Positions 1-9,300 of a DNA stretch of 16,001 nt are shown piece by piece. Position 1 is the first letter of the stretch. Every line of letters begins with the position of its first letter. The stretch is from UCB3 sp964415605 (GTDB lineage Bacteria; Chloroflexota; Anaerolineae; Epilineales; Epilineaceae): positions 1 to 16,001 of the forward strand of contig CAYQBA010000110.1 in the NCBI GenBank assembly GCA_964415605.1, read 5' to 3'. Made by a program: the position numbers and the translations under genes. The notes beneath the pieces are model-generated. The model saw only the letters and a program-made list of their open reading frames with translations, had not been told where the DNA came from and did not search any database.

Positions 1-1462
1 CGCCCCACTCCGTGTCCGACAGGCGTTCGAGCAGTCCCTCGCGCGCCAGCAGCACCCGCACGAACCGCCCCATCAGGTCGCCCCGGTTCTCAGGCACCGT
101 GCCGGTGTTCAGGTACACCTCGATCAGCATCGTGAGCATGAACGGGTTGGCCGCCAGCGCCAACAACGTGTGCTTGCCGTGGACGGCCTCGCGCCACGCC
201 GCGTCCTGCGGTCCCGTCGTCTCGTGGAACACATCCGGGTTGGCCTTCGGCACCTCCTCCGCCGTCCAGAACTTCTCCAGTGTCGCCCCCGCCTTTTCCC
301 ACGCCAGCCAGGCGTCGTGCACCTTGGCGCCGCCCGCCAGCGTCCAGAAGAGGTCGGACCCGTCGCGCCCGGCCGGCGCCAGATGGTTGTCGATGAACGC
401 CTTGATCCGCGGCGGGTCCATCTCGCGGATCTCGATCCGGTCGATCCCCAAATCCAGCCGCTCCCGGTAGTCCAGCGTCCGGCACGTCACCACCGCCGTC
501 AGCGCCGGGTGCGCATCGAGGAGCTCGGATCGGATCACCTCCGCCTTCCCGGCACGCGCCGCCGCCGGCATCTCGTTCAGGCCGTCGAGCAAGAGGACCG
601 CCCGCCCCGAAGCAAGGAGCGACGCCAACTTCGGCCCGAGCGGCCCCAGCTCGTCTGCGATGAACACCTCGAGCGGCCGCTCGTCCGTCCAGCGCCCCAG
701 CCGGACATACAGCGGGATCGGCGCCGCCCCGTCGGCGATCGCCGCGTCGATCAACCCGTCCGCCAGCTTCAAGAGCGACGTCGACTTCCCGGCGCCCGGC
801 TCGCCCAGCAACACCGCGTGCCGCCGCACCGCGCGACCCGCCCGCGGCTGGCCGACGGCTCGGACCGCCGCCGCGATGTCGTCGAACAGCCGCGGCTCAC
901 GCGGCTCGATCGCCTCCCCGGCCGGCCGGTCGCCCGCGCGCAGCAGCGCCAGCGCCGGGTTGGCGATCACCGGCCGCGCCCGTGCGCCCGGACTCGCCCC
1001 GGCCCCCGCGCCTCTCGCCGCCGGAACCCGCGCCGCCAGCGCCAGCGGCGTGTACTGCGCCATGTTCAAGAGGTGCTGTTCGCGCAGCCACTCGAGATAC
1101 CCGATCTCGATCGCCCGCGGGCTCGGGAAGCGCGCCTCGATTTGCGCCACCAGCCGGGCGATCCGCGCCTGGCCTTCGACGCCCACGTCCAGCACGCCGA
1201 GCAGCGCCGCTACCGCGTGCGGCGGCTGCCCGTCTGCGCCCGCGCCCGCGCCCGCGCCAGGCGGCGGGTAGCCGTGGTCGAAGAGCGTCTTCAAGCAGTT
1301 GACCGCGAACACCCGCGGCGTTCCCGCCAGCTCGATGTCGTATTCCAATCCCGGCCAGCCGTAGAACGCCAGCGTCAGGAGCGCCTGCCGAACATCCGGT
1401 GCGGCACCCACATGCGGCAGCAGGATCTCGACCGCCTCACGCAGCAGGTTCGGTTGCGTCAT
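1..1462 (-). CDS. EAD-NACHT NTPase, conflict/defence-type (3' end cut by window edge)
   Basis: A signal-transduction NTPase of the STAND/NACHT class, probably cytoplasmic; 487 codons are visible and the frame is open to base 1, so the C-terminal sensor part is missing. Residues about 5-112 are helical and follow the effector-associated-domain pattern (RQALLTLAF, GTPRVFAVNCLKTL, then AVAALLGVL and QARIARLVAQIE). A short YLEWLREQ segment and a flexible linker follow. The NACHT core has Walker A GEPGAGKST at residues 220-228, Walker B VLLLDGLNEM ending at residue 298, the TCRTLDYRERL segment, and ANPFMLTMLIEVY with RGDLMGRF towards the edge. The ATG at 1462 directly precedes the domain, but no Shine-Dalgarno is visible; a TATACT box sits just upstream. 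A GCGCCC hexamer tandem encodes a Gly-Ala run at residues 69-76. Known of the family: EADs pair NTPases with separate effectors in prokaryotic conflict systems. That this one does so is inferred, since no effector is in view. Confidence 0.88.
   Translation of the reverse strand, partial: MTQPNLLREAVEILLPHVGAAPDVRQALLTLAFYGWPGLEYDIELAGTPRVFAVNCLKTLFDHGYPPPGAGAGAGADGQPPHAVAALLGVLDVGVEGQARIARLVAQIEARFPSPRAIEIGYLEWLREQHLLNMAQYTPLALAARVPAARGAGAGASPGARARPVIANPALALLRAGDRPAGEAIEPREPRLFDDIAAAVRAVGQPRAGRAVRRHAVLLGEPGAGKSTSLLKLADGLIDAAIADGAAPIPLYVRLGRWTDERPLEVFIADELGPLGPKLASLLASGRAVLLLDGLNEMPAAARAGKAEVIRSELLDAHPALTAVVTCRTLDYRERLDLGIDRIEIREMDPPRIKAFIDNHLAPAGRDGSDLFWTLAGGAKVHDAWLAWEKAGATLEKFWTAEEVPKANPDVFHETTGPQDAAWREAVHGKHTLLALAANPFMLTMLIEVYLNTGTVPENRGDLMGRFVRVLLAREGLLERLSDTEWG
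1236..1258. repeat. GCGCCC hexanucleotide tandem repeat (about 3.8 copies)
   Basis: Perfect GCGCCC repeats read on the plus strand. On the coding (minus) strand they give an alternating Gly-Ala run inside the effector-associated domain of the NACHT gene. Because the unit is six bases, gain or loss of copies would keep the reading frame and only change loop length. Confidence 0.8.
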
Positions 1463-1471
1463 GACGGGCGG

Positions 1472-1498
1472 AGTATACACGCGGCGGGGAGATGTCGC
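1472..1498 (-). promoter_or_regulatory. candidate promoter of the NACHT gene, possibly leaderless
   Basis: On the minus strand, TATACT (1477-1472, five of six matches to TATAAT) lies nine bases before the ATG at 1462. GCGACA (1498-1493, four of six to TTGACA) is upstream with a short 15-base spacer. A transcript from this box would start almost at the ATG, which fits the absence of a Shine-Dalgarno sequence. The -35 spacing is poor, and the gene could instead be read through from the small gene 41 bases upstream. Confidence 0.3.
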
Positions 1499-1503
1499 GC
1501 GCG

Positions 1504-1872
1504 TCATCCACCAGAGATCGCAGCCGCGATTCGCCGCTTGGCGTCGTCGTGCGCGACCATCCACCCCGCTTGATCCGCCGCTTCTCCCATGGCGAGATCA
1601 CCCAAGAAACGGGCCTCCGCCATCAAGCGCTCCGACAGCACGTGCAGGTCGCTCACCACGGGCAAGCGCTCGCCACGCAGACGCAGCAGCGCAGCGGCGC
1701 GCGCCCGACGCAGCGCGATGCCGTCAACCTGACGTTGCAGTCCCTGAAGCCGAGCCCCTTCATCCTCTGTCAGCGGGCCAGCCCGACGCTTGTCCAGCAG
1801 GGCCTCGATCTCGGCCCGCACCGCCTCGTCCACCGGCGCCACGACAATCCCGCGCAGCGTGGCGGCATCCAT
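1504..1872 (-). CDS. small helical protein of unknown function (122 aa), upstream of the NACHT gene
   Basis: I do not recognise a named family with certainty. The protein is mostly helical and charged: a stretch at about residues 17-70 has the pattern EALLDK..AGPLTEDE..RLQGLQRQVD...LRRARAAALLRLRGE. This resembles short uncharacterised proteins common in Cyanobacteria and Chloroflexota genomes; the resemblance is from memory and not tested. There is no signal peptide or membrane segment. The chosen ATG abuts the assembly gap, so the true start could lie inside the gap. It is on the same strand as the NACHT gene and ends 41 bases before it, so co-transcription is plausible. The C-terminal 50 residues (LPVVSDLHVLSERL onward) show no motif I can name. 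Confidence 0.6.
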   Translation of the reverse strand: MDAATLRGIVVAPVDEAVRAEIEALLDKRRAGPLTEDEGARLQGLQRQVDGIALRRARAAALLRLRGERLPVVSDLHVLSERLMAEARFLGDLAMGEAADQAGWMVAHDDAKRRIAAAISGG

Positions 1873-1972
1873 NNNNNNNNNNNNNNNNNNNNNNNNNNNN
1901 NNNNNNNNNNNNNNNNNNNNNNNNNNNNNNNNNNNNNNNNNNNNNNNNNNNNNNNNNNNNNNNNNNNNNNNN
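1873..1972. other. assembly gap (100 N)
   Basis: Exactly 100 N, the conventional placeholder for a scaffold gap of unknown length. It hides the 3' end of the metallophosphoesterase gene and the upstream region, possibly the start, of the 122-residue gene. Any linkage between the genes on its two sides therefore rests on scaffolding only. Confidence 0.98.
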
Positions 1973-2815
1973 CCCGTCCCCCTCGATCTCCTCCCACACC
2001 CGCCGCACCGACTCCGCCATCCCGATCCGACCCTCCGCCACCGCGTGCATGTACTGGTCCGCCCAGCGGTGGATCTGCGAGCGCGCCGTCGCCAGCTCCA
2101 GCCGCGCCAGCCGCATCAGCGGCCCCGCCTCGTCCAGCGCACCCGTCACCTCGAAGTCCCGGTCCGCCCGCGCCCGGTCGTACGGCAGGCGCACCACCTC
2201 CACCCGCCACACCCCCGCGTGCCACGTCGCCCGCGCGTACGCCGCCCGCCAGTCCCCGTCGAACGGCAGCCCCACCGCCCCCGTGTTGACCACCTTCGTC
2301 CCGTCAATCGCCCGCACCAGCGCCCGGTGCGTGTGCGACGTCACGAACACCGCTGGCGCCGGGGCGATCTGCAGCGCCACCACCTCGTCCGGCGTCTGCC
2401 GGTAGATCCCGTCGCGGTTCCCGCGCATCGAGGCGTGCACCGCCCGCAGCGCCGTGCCGTCCGGGGCGCCGACCTCGTGCCGCCCCGGCCAGCGCGCCAG
2501 CGCCGCCACGTCCGGCCCCAGCCGGCGGTACGTCCACTCCGGCATCCGGAACGAGTCCCGCAGCGGGTGATCCGCCGGCTCGTCCGCCGCGGCCCGGCTC
2601 AGCACGTAGTCCTCGTGGTTGCCCCGGAGCAGCACCCAGCCGTCCGCCGCCTCGCGCGCCACGACGAAGCGCAGGCACTCCAGCGGCCGCGGCCCGCGGT
2701 TCACGACATCGCCGTTGACGATCGTCACGTCCGGCTTCCAGCCGTCGACGTCCTCCGCCACCGCCTCGAGCGCCGGCAGGTTCGCGTGGATGTCGGCGAG
2801 GATCGCGACCTTCAC
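1973..2815 (-). CDS. calcineurin-like metallophosphoesterase (3' end lost in the gap)
   Basis: A predicted cytoplasmic phosphoesterase of the YfcE-like/Metallophos_2 type with a two-metal active site; substrate unknown. 281 codons are visible, close to full family length, so only the last residues and stop lie in the gap. Metal-ligand motifs are all present in order, numbered from the GTG: D8-x-H10 (LADIHANL), G35-D36 with N39-R40-G41, G65-N66-H67-E68, H127 in VHAS, and S160-H161-T162-H163 in place of the usual GHTH. The segment LVRAIDGTKVVNTGAVGLPFDGDWRAAYA is typical of the family's end of domain. I chose the GTG at 2815 because KVAILADIH is the usual first beta strand. An in-frame GTG at 2911 would add 32 low-complexity residues. 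Neither start has a good Shine-Dalgarno. Confidence 0.9.
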
Positions 2816-2952
2816 GGCGTCGCCGCGGCCAACGGGCGTCCCATCCGCAACTGACCAACCCGCGTCTGCCCGACCGTCGACCGCGCCATCGTCGCGTGGC
2901 CCGCCATCCACTTGCTCAAACGCATTCCCCTCAATGGCACGTGCATGCCGTC

Positions 2953-2982
2953 ATTCGATCTCGCACATTTGTAACACGTCAA
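2953..2982 (-). promoter_or_regulatory. candidate promoter of the metallophosphoesterase gene
   Basis: On the minus strand, TTGACG (2982-2977, five of six to TTGACA), an 18-base spacer and TCGAAT (2958-2953, four of six to TATAAT). It lies about 130 bases before the chosen GTG start and only four bases from the outer end of repeat element A, so insertion of the element would have replaced anything further upstream. Between this site and the start codon (2816-2952) I see no other feature. Confidence 0.35.
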
Positions 2983-3021
2983 GGGCCTGGCGGCGGGGTC
3001 AAGCTGTCAGCGGGCGCGTTT

Positions 3022-3057
3022 GGCCCCCCCCACCCCCCGATAACGGGGGGAACTCTC
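3022..3057. repeat. left inner inverted repeat of element A with C6-GATAAC-G6 hairpin
   Basis: This arm pairs with 3165-3200 and also folds on itself through six C and six G separated by GATAAC. Both a long-range stem across the core and a local hairpin are therefore possible. The complementary strand carries paired G6 or longer runs that could adopt G-quadruplex-like structures. Confidence 0.75.
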
Positions 3058-3164
3058 AAAGCCGCCGCATACGAGATGTCGGAACACGTCGCTTTGCCAG
3101 CGATATCCTCATGTCCATCCCCGGCCAATCCACGTTCGCCCGCGGGCTCGCATGCCACCCGCCA

Positions 3165-3200
3165 GAGAGTTCCCCCCATTATTGGGGGGTTAGGGGGGCC
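3165..3200. repeat. right inner inverted repeat of element A with C6-ATTATT-G6 hairpin
   Basis: Inverse complement of 3022-3057 with four mismatches. It contains the near-perfect palindrome CCCCCCATTATTGGGGGG followed by TTA and a second G6 run. Confidence 0.75.
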
Positions 3201-3297
3201 ACCCCCCCATCCGCCCACCGACGTGACCGTCTTGGCCTCCCGCCAGCCAACCTCGCGCCCATCTCCCCACCCATTTCACCGCCAACCGGCGTTAATC

Positions 3298-3303
3298 CAT
3301 AAT
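3298..3303 (+). promoter_or_regulatory. candidate -10 box of the giant secreted-protein gene
   Basis: CATAAT (five of six to TATAAT) in one of the few AT-richer stretches near the gene, about 58 bases before the ATG. No convincing -35 is seen at the right distance. It lies about 50 bases beyond the right end of element A, so the promoter is next to the repeat, not inside it. Confidence 0.3.
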
Positions 3304-3348
3304 ACTACCCAGGATCGCCACGCCGCGCGCCCGGCGCGCCACGCCATC

Positions 3349-3353
3349 GGAGG
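3349..3353 (+). promoter_or_regulatory. Shine-Dalgarno GGAGG for the 3362 start
   Basis: GGAGG ends eight bases before the ATG at 3362, an ideal spacing. The residues after this ATG form a canonical signal peptide, so both signals agree on the start. Confidence 0.8.
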
Positions 3354-3361
3354 ATGCCGCC

Positions 3362-6300
3362 ATGACCGCCCCCCGGATCACCCGCCAGACCCGGCCGCGC
3401 GCCGCCCTCGCCCTCGCCGCCGGCGCGCTCGCGCTCGTCCTCGCCCCCGACACCGCCGCCCAGGCCGGGCCCGGCGACACGCCCGCCGCCTACCCGTACG
3501 CCGGCACCCTCGGCACCGCCGGCGCGCCGTGGCAGCGCTCCAACGCCTACCTCAACCAGCCGTGGGGTCTCGGCGCCGACCGCGACGGCGTGTGGGTCGC
3601 CAACACCGCCGCGCGCCACCTCGTCCGGTTCGGCACCGGGCCGGTGGAGGAGATCGGCCGCGCCGGCGATCCCTACGCCGTCTACGGCCAGCCGGTCCGC
3701 GCGCCGGCCGACGTGTACGTGTGGCAGGACAGCCACGCGCCGTTCTTGATGCAGCGCGACGCGGCCCGCGATCCGTCCGACCGCCGCGCCCCCGGCAATC
3801 CCGACGCCCCCGACCAGCCCCGCCCGCAGCCCGGCACCCCGCAGCCCACCCCCAAGGCCACCCTCGTCCCTGGCGGCGGGCAGGCGGCCCCCGGCCCGCG
3901 CGAAGTCTGGTTCGCCGACGAGGACGCCCACGCCGTCGTCGGCATCCCCCTTGCTCCCGACGGCCGCACCGGCGCGGCCGTCGTCCTCGGCGAGCCCGGC
4001 GTCGCCGGCGCCGACGACACCCACTTTGACGGACCGACCGGCGTCGCCGTCGACCCCGCCGGCAACGTCTACGTCGCCGACACCGGCAACCACCGCGTCC
4101 AGATCTACGACCCCACCGGCGCCCACCTGGCCACCATCGGCCAGACCGGCCAGCCCGGCGCCGGCGCCGACCAGTTGAACGCCCCCGCCCGCCTCGCGCT
4201 CGCGGCCAACCTCCGGCTGTACGTCGCCGACAGCGGCAACCACCGCGTCCAGGCCTTCGACGTCCTCGACCCCGCCGCGCCGCGCCACGCCCAGACCTAC
4301 GGCGCCGGCCAGGCCGGCGCCGGGCCCGACCAGCTCGACCGGCCGCTCGGCGTCGCCGTCGACGCCACCTTCCTGTACATCGCCGACAGCGGCAACGGCC
4401 GCGTGCAGATCGTCGGCTGGCGCGACGGCAAGCCCTTCAAGACCCTCGACGGCCTCGCGCCCGAGGCGTGCGGCGACGGCGACCCCCGCCTCGCCTGGCA
4501 GCACGTGTCCGACGTCGCCCTCGACGACGCCAAGAACATCTACGTGGCCGTGCCGACGCGCATGGTCGTGGCCAAGTGCGACGCGTTCGACCGCGCGGTG
4601 GTCGCGCGCTACGGCACCTTCGACACGCCGTACCTCACCACCGTCAACCACTTCAACGCCCCCGCCGCCGCGGCCGTGGCCGCCGACGGCAGCCTCGCCG
4701 TCGTCGAGGCCGACGGCCAGCGCGCTGTTGTGCACCCCCCGGCGCCCGCCGCCGCGTGGGCGCTCGGCAAGCCCGGCTTCGCGGGCGCCGGCCTCGACCG
4801 CCTCGACCGCCCGTCCGACGCCGCGTTCCTGCCCGACGGCCGCCTCGTCGTCGCCGACACCGGCAACCGCCGCCTGCTCGTCGTCGCCGCCGACGGCTCC
4901 GGCGCCGCCGCGTGGACCGATCCCGCCGCCCCGCTCGAGGCGCCCGAAGGGTTGACCGTCCTGGCCGACGGCCGCGTCGCCGTCGCCGACGCCGAGGCCG
5001 GCCGCGTCCGGCTGTTCGACGCCCAGGGCGCCCCCGCCGGCAGCCTCGCCGGCCCCGGAGGGCAGCCCCTCGCGTTCACCCGGCCGGCCGACGTCGCCGT
5101 CGACGCCGCCGGGACGTGGTACGTCAGCGACCGTGCCGACCACGCCGTCCATGCCTTCGACGCCCAGGGCCGTCCGCTGCACACCCTCGGCGAGCCCGGC
5201 GTGCCCGGGGCCGACCACGGCCACCTGTCGGGCCCGCGCGGCCTGGCCGTCGACGCCGCCGGCCGCCTCCTCGTCGCCGACACCGGCAACCACCGCGTCC
5301 AGGCGTTCGCGCCCGGCGGCGCCTACGTCGGCACCATCGGCGGCGCCGCGGGCAAGGGCACCGGCGGCCTGCGCGAGCCGCGCGGCGTCAGCGTCGGCCC
5401 CGACGGCCGCGTGTACGTCGCCGACACCTACAACCACCGCATCCAGGTCTTCACCCCCGCCGCCGACCCGTGGCTGCCCGCCGCCGTCAACGGCTTCGGC
5501 CGCCGCGAGCACGACGCCATCGAGACGCTCGCCGACTTCGACGGCCGCCTCTATGCCGGCACCCGCGCCTCCGCCGGCGGCGCCAGCCTGTGGCGGCGCG
5601 ACGAGGCCGGCCGGTGGGAGGAGGCCGCCACCGGTGGCTTCGGGGACCCCGAGCACGTCGCCGTGACCGCCCTGGCCGCGTTCGAGGACCGCCTCTACGC
5701 CGGCACCGAGCACACCCGCCTCGTCGCGGCGCCCGGCGCCGCCCCGCAGCCCACCACCCGCGGCGGCGCGCTGTGGCGCAGCGCCGACGGGCTGGCGTGG
5801 GAGAACGTGGCCGCCGGCGGGTTCGGGAACGCCAACAACTGGTCGATCAGCGCCATCCAGCCCTTCGGCGGCGCGCTGTATGCCGGGACCCGCCGCCTCG
5901 ACGCCAGCGCCCCGCCCGAGCTGTGGAAGAGCGACAGCGGCGACGCCGGCGCATGGCAGCCGGTGCGCATCGACCTCTTCAGCCGCGACGACTGGCCCAA
6001 GAACACCGCCATCTCGGCCATGACCGTCTTCACCGGCTCGCTCATCGTCGGCACGTGCGCCACCGACCGCACCCAGGTGTGGGCCAGCGCCGACGGCGCG
6101 CGCTGGAAGCCCATCGGGACCGACATCGGCACCGACCGGCCCGAGATCGTGCCGCGCTTCGGCTCCGGCAGCACCGGCTGCGTGACGTCGTTCGCCGCCT
6201 ACGACGGCTACCTGTACGCCGGCATGGGCAACGACGTCGCCCGCGGCCAGACCCGCGGCCCGCGCGGCGGCACCGAGGTCATGCGCTGCCGCAAGTGCGA

Positions 6301-9300
6301 CGGCACCGACTGGGACTACGCCGCCGCCCAGGGCTTCGCCGACAGCCAGAACCGCGGCGAGGTGGCCCTGGCCGCGTTCGACGAGCCGCCGTTCCGGTAC
6401 CTCTACGCGTTCGTCGGCAACCCCGGCAGCGGCCTGCAGGCCTGGCGCGCGCCCGACGGCCTGGACTGGGAGCCCGTGCTCGTCGGGGGGTGGGGCGACG
6501 ACAACAACGCCGACACCGCCGGCGCCGCCGCCCTCGCCCACCGCGGCCGGCTGTACGCCGCCGGCGACAACCGCGCCAACGGCGCCGAGCTGTGGTCCAC
6601 CGCCGGCGCCCGGCCCGCCGTCGTGCCCACCGCCCCCGGCCCGACCCTCACCCCCACCCCGCGCCCCAGCCCCCAGCCGCCGACCGGCCGGGCCGCCTTC
6701 AAGAAGATCGCCGAGTGGCCCGCCGCGCCCGCCGCGCCGCCCGACGTCCTCGGCGCGCCGGTCGACCTGGCCGTGGCCGACGACGCGACGGTGTACATCC
6801 TCGACGACGCGCCCGTGCGCCTCGCGCGCCTCCTGCCCGACGGCACGTGGGGCGCGGCCATCGGCAGCACCGGCAGCGGTCCCGACCGCATCACCGATGC
6901 CGGCGCCGTCGCGGTCGACTCCGCCAACGGCCTGGTCTACGTCGCCGACATCGGCACCGAGACCATCATCGCCTACGACCGCGACGGGCGGTTCGTCCGC
7001 GCCATCCCCGAGGTGTACGGCGTCGACCTCGAAGTCCAGCCCGACGGCACGCTGTGGGTCGCCGACCGCCTGGCCGGCGGCGCGCGGCGCCTCGATCGAG
7101 ACGGCACCGAGCTCGACCGCATCGGGCGCTACAGCCCCAGCGACGACGACGGCTTCATCGGCCTGGTCGCCGTGACCCAGGAGCCGCGCGGCCGGGTGTG
7201 GGTGGCCGACCAGGACGGCGATCGCCTGCGCGCCTACGACCGCGGCCCCGGCGGCGGCTTCACGCGCGTGCGCACCGTCGACCTCACCAACCCCGGCTTC
7301 GCCGCCAACGGCTGCGCCGGCGCCCGCCTGCAGGCCCTGGCCGACGACACCCTCCTGGCCGGCGCGTGCCTCCTCGTCGACGCCCGCGTGGCCGACACGT
7401 TCCCGACCAACCACCGCGGCAGCGACCTCTACCAGGCGCGGCTGCGGACCGCCAACCCCCGCGCCGGGCTCTATTTCGCCCTCGCGACGTACGACATCGA
7501 CCGCGACGACCCCAACAACGAGACCTTCCCGAGCGTCGTCCGCTACTTCGACGCCGGGTTCGACATCGTCGCCGACACGTGGCGCGGCCGGGCCTTCAAC
7601 GCGGCCAACGCCGACCCCGACGCCGTCCAGCAGCCCGCGCGCCTGAGCGCGCTGGCCGACGGCAGCCTCATCCTGTCCGACGACCTCGGCCTGCGCCGCT
7701 TCACGCCCGACGGCCGGTCGGTCGAGGTGCTGCCGACCACCAGCTTCCCGAGCCGCCACAGCGCGCAGACCCTCGACCCGCGCCTCGTCGTCGCCACCGG
7801 CGAGCCCGGCCGGGTGATGGGCATCGCGCGCTTCACGTACGGCCGGCGCGGCGACTTCATGATCCTGGTCTACGGCCAGGGCGTGAACCGCCGGACGTGC
7901 TTCGACGGCGAGTGCCGCCGCGGCGTCTTCCTCGAGACCATCTGGGACACGACCCTGGTGAACAACAACCAGGGCCGCGGCGCGTTCGACTACAACTACG
8001 CCGCCAGCTTCGACCCCGTCCGGCGCCAGTACGTGCTCCTGCAGCACTTCGCCGACAACCCGTCGACGCTCGAATACCCCGCCCGCTTGTTCCTCTTCCC
8101 GGTGTCGGACTACGGGCGGAAGAAAGAGGTGCGCCTCGACGGCACCGACCGCGAGGCGCTGTGGACCGACGTCGACGCCGGGCCCGACGGGCGGATCTAC
8201 GTGCTCGACACGCTCGGCGACCGCGTGCAGGTGCTCGGCGGGGGGGGCGAGGACCTCGGCCAGGTGCAGACCCCCAAGGACAGCTGGCGCGTGGCCGGCG
8301 GGCCCAACGGCGAGATCTTCGTGCTGACCACCTATGGCCACGTCGTGCGGATGGCGGCCGACGGCACCGTGCTCAGCCGGTTCGTCGGGATGCCCAACGA
8401 CTTCGCGCCCGCCACCGCCCTGGAAGACCTGGCGGTCGACGCGTGGGGGCGGGTGTACACCATCGACACGCTGTACGACCAGGTGACGGTGTTCGAGCCC
8501 GAGGGCACCGAGGACGACGTCCTCGAGGGCGCCCGCTGCAGCCTCCAGGGCGACAAGTGGGTGGCCCCCAAGGACATCCTGCTCGGCGAGACCGCCGAGC
8601 TGTTCCTGTCGCTGCTCGGCTCGTGCGGCTACAGCGAGCAGGCCGCCGACATCGTGCTGGCCATCAACACCAAGTTCCCCAACAGCAACGCCAACTACGA
8701 CAACCTGCGCGTGGCGCGCCAGATCCTGTCGCTGGTCGACCTCGACCGGCACCGCGTCGGCATCCTCGGCTACACGGCGGCGGCCGAGATCCAGGCGCGG
8801 CTGACGCACGACCGCCTGCTGCTCGTCCGGAAGCTCGCCAACCTGACGGTTGGGCGGCCTGTCCCGACCTGCCAGGAGAGCAACCTGGCGGCCCTGAAGA
8901 CGGCGGGCGAGATCCTGGAGGACACGCTCCCCGGCCGGCGCAAGGTCGTGATCATCATCCAGCCCAGCGCCGAGCCGCCGCCCGGCACGTGCGCGTGGGA
9001 CATCGAGCGCATCGCGGCGGCCGCCGACCAGCTCCGCGCGCAGGGCGTCATCATCGTGGCGGTCAACGATCCGAGCATCGCCGCCTCCAGCGAGGTCTTC
9101 AGCGACATCCCGGTGGCCCCGCGCGGCCAGGGCGTCGGCCGGCCGGCGCTCCGGCGCGCGCTGGCCCGGGCGTGGCCCGACGACCTGGTGAAGGCCGGCA
9201 CGCTGGTCGACCGGCTGCCGGGCAACATCGACTACGTGCCCGGCAGCGCCGTGCCGCCGGCCGTCTACGACCCGGCCGCCCGGACGCTGACGTGGGACCT

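Larger units (their letters stand above)
2987..3246. repeat. MITE-like 260-bp inverted-repeat element, copy A
   Basis: A non-coding element bounded by CTGGCGG at 2987-2993 and its complement CCGCCAG at 3240-3246. Two 36-base inner inverted repeats (3022-3057 and 3165-3200) match at 32 of 36 positions, and each contains its own C6-N6-G6 hairpin (3033-3050 and 3172-3189). A 107-base core (3058-3164) separates them. The same architecture and exactly the same length recur at 10255-10514. The first 17 bases, CTGGCGGCGGGGTCAAG, are identical in both copies. No transposase is encoded, and no clear target-site duplication is visible. A MITE or REP/BIME-like dispersed element is the natural reading; mobility is inferred. 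Confidence 0.85.

Noticed and set aside
170..1573. Long plus-strand open frames over the NACHT gene
   Set aside because: Arg/Pro/Gln-rich translation with no recognisable motif; the minus-strand frame has Walker A, Walker B and the other NACHT motifs.
3022..3200. A riboswitch or structured regulatory RNA in the 5' region of the giant gene
   Set aside because: The structure is made of repeat-element palindromes that recur downstream of the gene at 10290-10466, and the candidate -10 box lies after the element, so it would not be in the transcript leader.
4072..5459. CRISPR-like array because of regularly recurring near-identical 30-base tracts
   Set aside because: The tracts lie in frame inside a coding sequence, encode the NHL strand VADTGNHRVQ, have irregular spacing and vary in sequence.
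8240..8247. G8 tract as a phase-variation switch in the giant gene
   Set aside because: It is a single short tract encoding part of a Gly-rich turn in very GC-rich DNA, deep inside the gene; the frame is intact on both sides and nothing else suggests slippage control.
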